The notes under the pieces: generated by a model
Database searches by the model: none
The model's input: only the letters and a program-made list of their open reading frames with translations
What the model was told of the DNA's origin: nothing
Shown: positions 13,825 through 15,637 of the stretch, in pieces
Layout of the letters: each line of letters starts with the position of its first letter
Position numbering within the stretch: the first letter of the stretch is position 1
From: an uncultured Collinsella sp.
Lineage (GTDB): Bacteria > Actinomycetota > Coriobacteriia > Coriobacteriales > Coriobacteriaceae
Length of the DNA: 15,637 nt
Assembly (NCBI GenBank): GCA_958447915.1
Contig: CAUDCB010000029.1
Location: forward strand, 1 to 15,637
Direction: 5' to 3'
Made by a program: the position numbers and the translations under genes

Positions 13825-14319
13825 ATGGCACAACCCAAGATTCTTCTCACACGCATCGACGACCGTTTCATGTACGGGCAAGACGTTGAGCTGTGGAACG
13901 AAGCCGTGGGTTCCAACCTTGTCCTAATCATCAATGATGAGATCGCGGCGGATTCGCGCAAGTGGGCACCGATGAGGGTGGCGGCGCCAGAAGGCGTTTG
14001 GACGCGGTTTTTCTCGGTGCAAAGGACCATCGACATCATTCATACCGCAACGCCGCGCCAATGGATTCTCATCATGGTGGCGTCGCCCGCTGATGCACTT
14101 GCGCTGGTTAAGGGCGGTGTGCCGATCAGCAAGATCAGCATTGGTCATATGCAGGCAGGGGAGGGCAAGCGTCCCGCAACACCCGCAGTCGCCATAGGCG
14201 ACGCAGATGTCGCCGCCTTCAAAGAGTTGCAAGAGCTCGGCATAGAGCTAGAAATCCGTTACCTCCCCAGCTCCGACCCCGACCCCATTCAACTAGTCAT
14301 CCAAGAACGTCCCCAATGA
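13825..14319 (+). CDS. Orphan EIIB paralogue lacking the phosphorylatable histidine
   Basis: A 164-residue protein aligning without gaps over most of its length to the EIIB at 3368-3850: the same ILLTRID start, 'TRFFSVQRTIDII', 'ALVKGGVPISKISIGHM' and 'DVAAFKELQELGIELEIR'. In the active-site loop the sequence is RIDDRFMYGQDVELW. The residue equal to His17 is Tyr17, so it cannot be phosphorylated in the usual way. The frame is intact and the fold motifs are kept. The start at 13825 matches the paralogue; an in-frame TTG at 13774 is unlikely. The Shine-Dalgarno is weak. No EIIA, EIIC or EIID is beside it. It may be a regulatory or decoy EIIB, or an early stage of decay. Confidence 0.85.
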   Translation: MAQPKILLTRIDDRFMYGQDVELWNEAVGSNLVLIINDEIAADSRKWAPMRVAAPEGVWTRFFSVQRTIDIIHTATPRQWILIMVASPADALALVKGGVPISKISIGHMQAGEGKRPATPAVAIGDADVAAFKELQELGIELEIRYLPSSDPDPIQLVIQERPQ

Positions 14320-14325
14320 CTAGGT

Positions 14326-14359
14326 AGAAAAACGCCCGTCGGCGGTGTGCCGGCGGGCG
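14326..14359 (-). terminator. Terminator of galM
   Basis: CGCCCGTCGGC (14333-14343) pairs with GCCGGCGGGCG (14349-14359) with one T-G wobble and loop GGTGT. On the minus strand it is followed by TTTTTCTACC. It sits between the converging galM and orphan EIIB genes; the plus strand has no T-tract. Confidence 0.85.
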
Positions 14360-14387
14360 CTGCTGTGCGATATGTTGCGTTATGGGC

Positions 14388-15440
14388 TTAGTGCCTCATA
14401 AAGTGGTATTCGATCACATTACTGTAGGGGTGACCCGGGCCCACAATGCCCTGCGGGAACAGAGGCTGGTGCGGCGTGTCGGGGTACATCTCGGCCTCGA
14501 GGGCAAAGCCGGCGCCCCAGCCATAGTTGGCATCGTCCTTGGCGTGCTCGTCGCCCAGCCAGTTGCCGGTGTAGAGCTGCACGCCCGGGGCAGTGGTGTA
14601 GTAGTCCATCTCACGACCGGTCCACATCTCCTCGACGTGCAGGGCGCGGCGCAGATTACGGCCGTACTGATAGTTATCGATACACAGGCAGTGATCGTAG
14701 CCACGTGCCTGCTTGATCTGCGGGTCGTCGGCTTCCATGCCGGGAGCGACGGGGCGCAGCTCGCGAAAGTCAAACGGTGTTCCCTCGACCGGAGCAATCT
14801 CGCCGGTGGGAATGTTCTGATCGTTAATGGGCAGGTAGTGGGCAGCGTTGGCAACGAAGAAGTGCTCGCAGTCCATGCCGGCGTTATGACCGGCAAGGTT
14901 AAAGTACGTGTGGTTGGTCATGGACACGTAGGTGGCGCGGTCGCTCTCGCAGCCGTATTCGATACGGAAGCAGCCGGTGCGCGTCACGGTGAACACGGCC
15001 GTAAAGGTGCGGTTGCCGGGCAGGCCCAGCTCGCCATCTTCAAGCGAGGTGGTCATGCGCACGGCATTGTGGACCTCGTCGAGTTCAACGTCCCACACGC
15101 GCTTGTGCAGGCCGTGCTCAAGATCGCTGTGCAGGTTGTTGATGCCTTCGTTGGTGGGCATATGCCAGTCCGTGCCGGCGATGGTGATCGTGGCGCCCGC
15201 GGTGCGGTTGGCCACGGGGCCGATGGTCGCGCCAAAGCAGGCGGGGTTGTCAAAGTAATCCTCGAGCTTATCGAAGCCCAGCACCACATCGCGCACGTTG
15301 CCGGGAATGTCGGGCACATCGATACCCAGCACGGTGGCGCCATAGTCCATAATGCGAACGCAGATCTCGGGCCCGTTGAGGGTGTAACGATGAACGGGGG
15401 TACCGCACGGCGCGGTGCCGAAAAGCTCGGAAGTGATCAT
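14388..15440 (-). CDS. galM: Aldose 1-epimerase (galactose mutarotase)
   Basis: A 350-residue protein of the classical GalM family, normal in length. Visible marks are 'FGATIGPVANRTAGA' (about 69-83), 'NNLHSD' (about 101-106, where many relatives have LHGG), 'MTNHTYFNLAGH' with the catalytic His177, 'ARGYDHCLCID', and 'FALEAEMYPDTPHQP' with the probable catalytic base Glu315. It interconverts alpha and beta anomers of galactose or glucose. The start at 15440 (MITSELFG) is chosen because AGGA precedes it with good spacing; the longer frame to 15500 adds unrelated residues. It is monocistronic as far as visible and differs clearly from the LacX-like protein at 10114. Confidence 0.93.
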   Translation of the reverse strand: MITSELFGTAPCGTPVHRYTLNGPEICVRIMDYGATVLGIDVPDIPGNVRDVVLGFDKLEDYFDNPACFGATIGPVANRTAGATITIAGTDWHMPTNEGINNLHSDLEHGLHKRVWDVELDEVHNAVRMTTSLEDGELGLPGNRTFTAVFTVTRTGCFRIEYGCESDRATYVSMTNHTYFNLAGHNAGMDCEHFFVANAAHYLPINDQNIPTGEIAPVEGTPFDFRELRPVAPGMEADDPQIKQARGYDHCLCIDNYQYGRNLRRALHVEEMWTGREMDYYTTAPGVQLYTGNWLGDEHAKDDANYGWGAGFALEAEMYPDTPHQPLFPQGIVGPGHPYSNVIEYHFMRH

Positions 15441-15585
15441 TTGGTTCCTAACATCGAGATATTTCGGACAAACTGTAGCGCGAACAGGTGAGATTATCAC
15501 TACACCCCACTAAAGCAGGGAGTATTTTTCTCAAAAAAGTGATGATTGGAGCTGTGCGGGCGTTCATTTTTGACGCGCATGAGTC

Positions 15586-15594
15586 TGATACAAT
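15586..15594 (+). promoter_or_regulatory. Possible promoter for a gene right of the window
   Basis: TG-A-TACAAT is an extended -10 element facing right, upstream of sequence that leaves the window without a stop-proof gene. No clear -35 accompanies it. It would be divergent from galM. Confidence 0.35.
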
Positions 15595-15637
15595 TTGTTC
15601 GTTACTGTTTGAATGATATGCGCGCACAGAACGGCGA

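Noticed and set aside
14382..15491. 369-codon plus-strand frame opposite galM
   Set aside because: GalM on the minus strand has its catalytic residues and a proper start and terminator; the other frame is a shadow.

Overview
The window looks like chromosome of a gut Coriobacteriia bacterium, most likely Collinsella. This is inferred from the moderately GC-rich coding style, the combination of a mannose-family PTS with tagatose-pathway enzymes, and the overall protein style. No rRNA or other marker gene is present to prove it.

Layout: (1) 1-907 is the 3' part of a gene for a membrane-anchored extracytoplasmic protein with a SurA-like stretch, closed by a strong hairpin. (2) 1021-1905, minus strand, is a two-gene operon: a DUF2975-type membrane protein followed by a small XRE-type regulator. 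(3) About 1927-2606 is a long AT-richer regulatory region crowded with dyads. (4) 2607-5813 is a PTS operon in the order EIIA, YajC-like, EIIB, EIIC, EIID, ended by a textbook terminator. (5) 5999-6730 is a GntR/UTRA regulator. (6) 6845-9298 holds agaS and nagA. (7) 9374-9958, minus strand, is a flavodoxin-like protein. (8) 10114-12661 holds a LacX-like epimerase, lacC, a 3' remnant of a second nagA, and a YhcH/YiaL-family protein. (9) 12691-12780 is a pair of stacked palindromes including a terminator. (10) 12797-14319 is a less tidy patch: a frameshifted unknown gene, tRNA-Thr(CGT), and a second EIIB that has lost its phosphorylatable histidine. (11) 14388-15440, minus strand, is galM.

The core reads as a GalNAc/galactosamine utilisation locus. 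The PTS would import and phosphorylate the amino sugar, NagA would deacetylate it, AgaS would deaminate and isomerise galactosamine-6-P to tagatose-6-P, and LacC would phosphorylate that to tagatose-1,6-bisphosphate. The aldolase for the last step is not in the window. The GntR regulator probably controls both the PTS operon and agaS: the same 13-mer, TGGTTACTACCAG, which has the TGGT-N4-ACCA geometry of DasR/NagR-type operators, lies in front of both.

The most noteworthy items are the shared operator, the EIIB paralogue with His17 replaced by Tyr, the nagA tail stranded between lacC and yhcH, a gene split at a (CT)4 repeat, the YajC-like gene inside the PTS operon, and an acidic insertion of roughly 75 residues in EIID.
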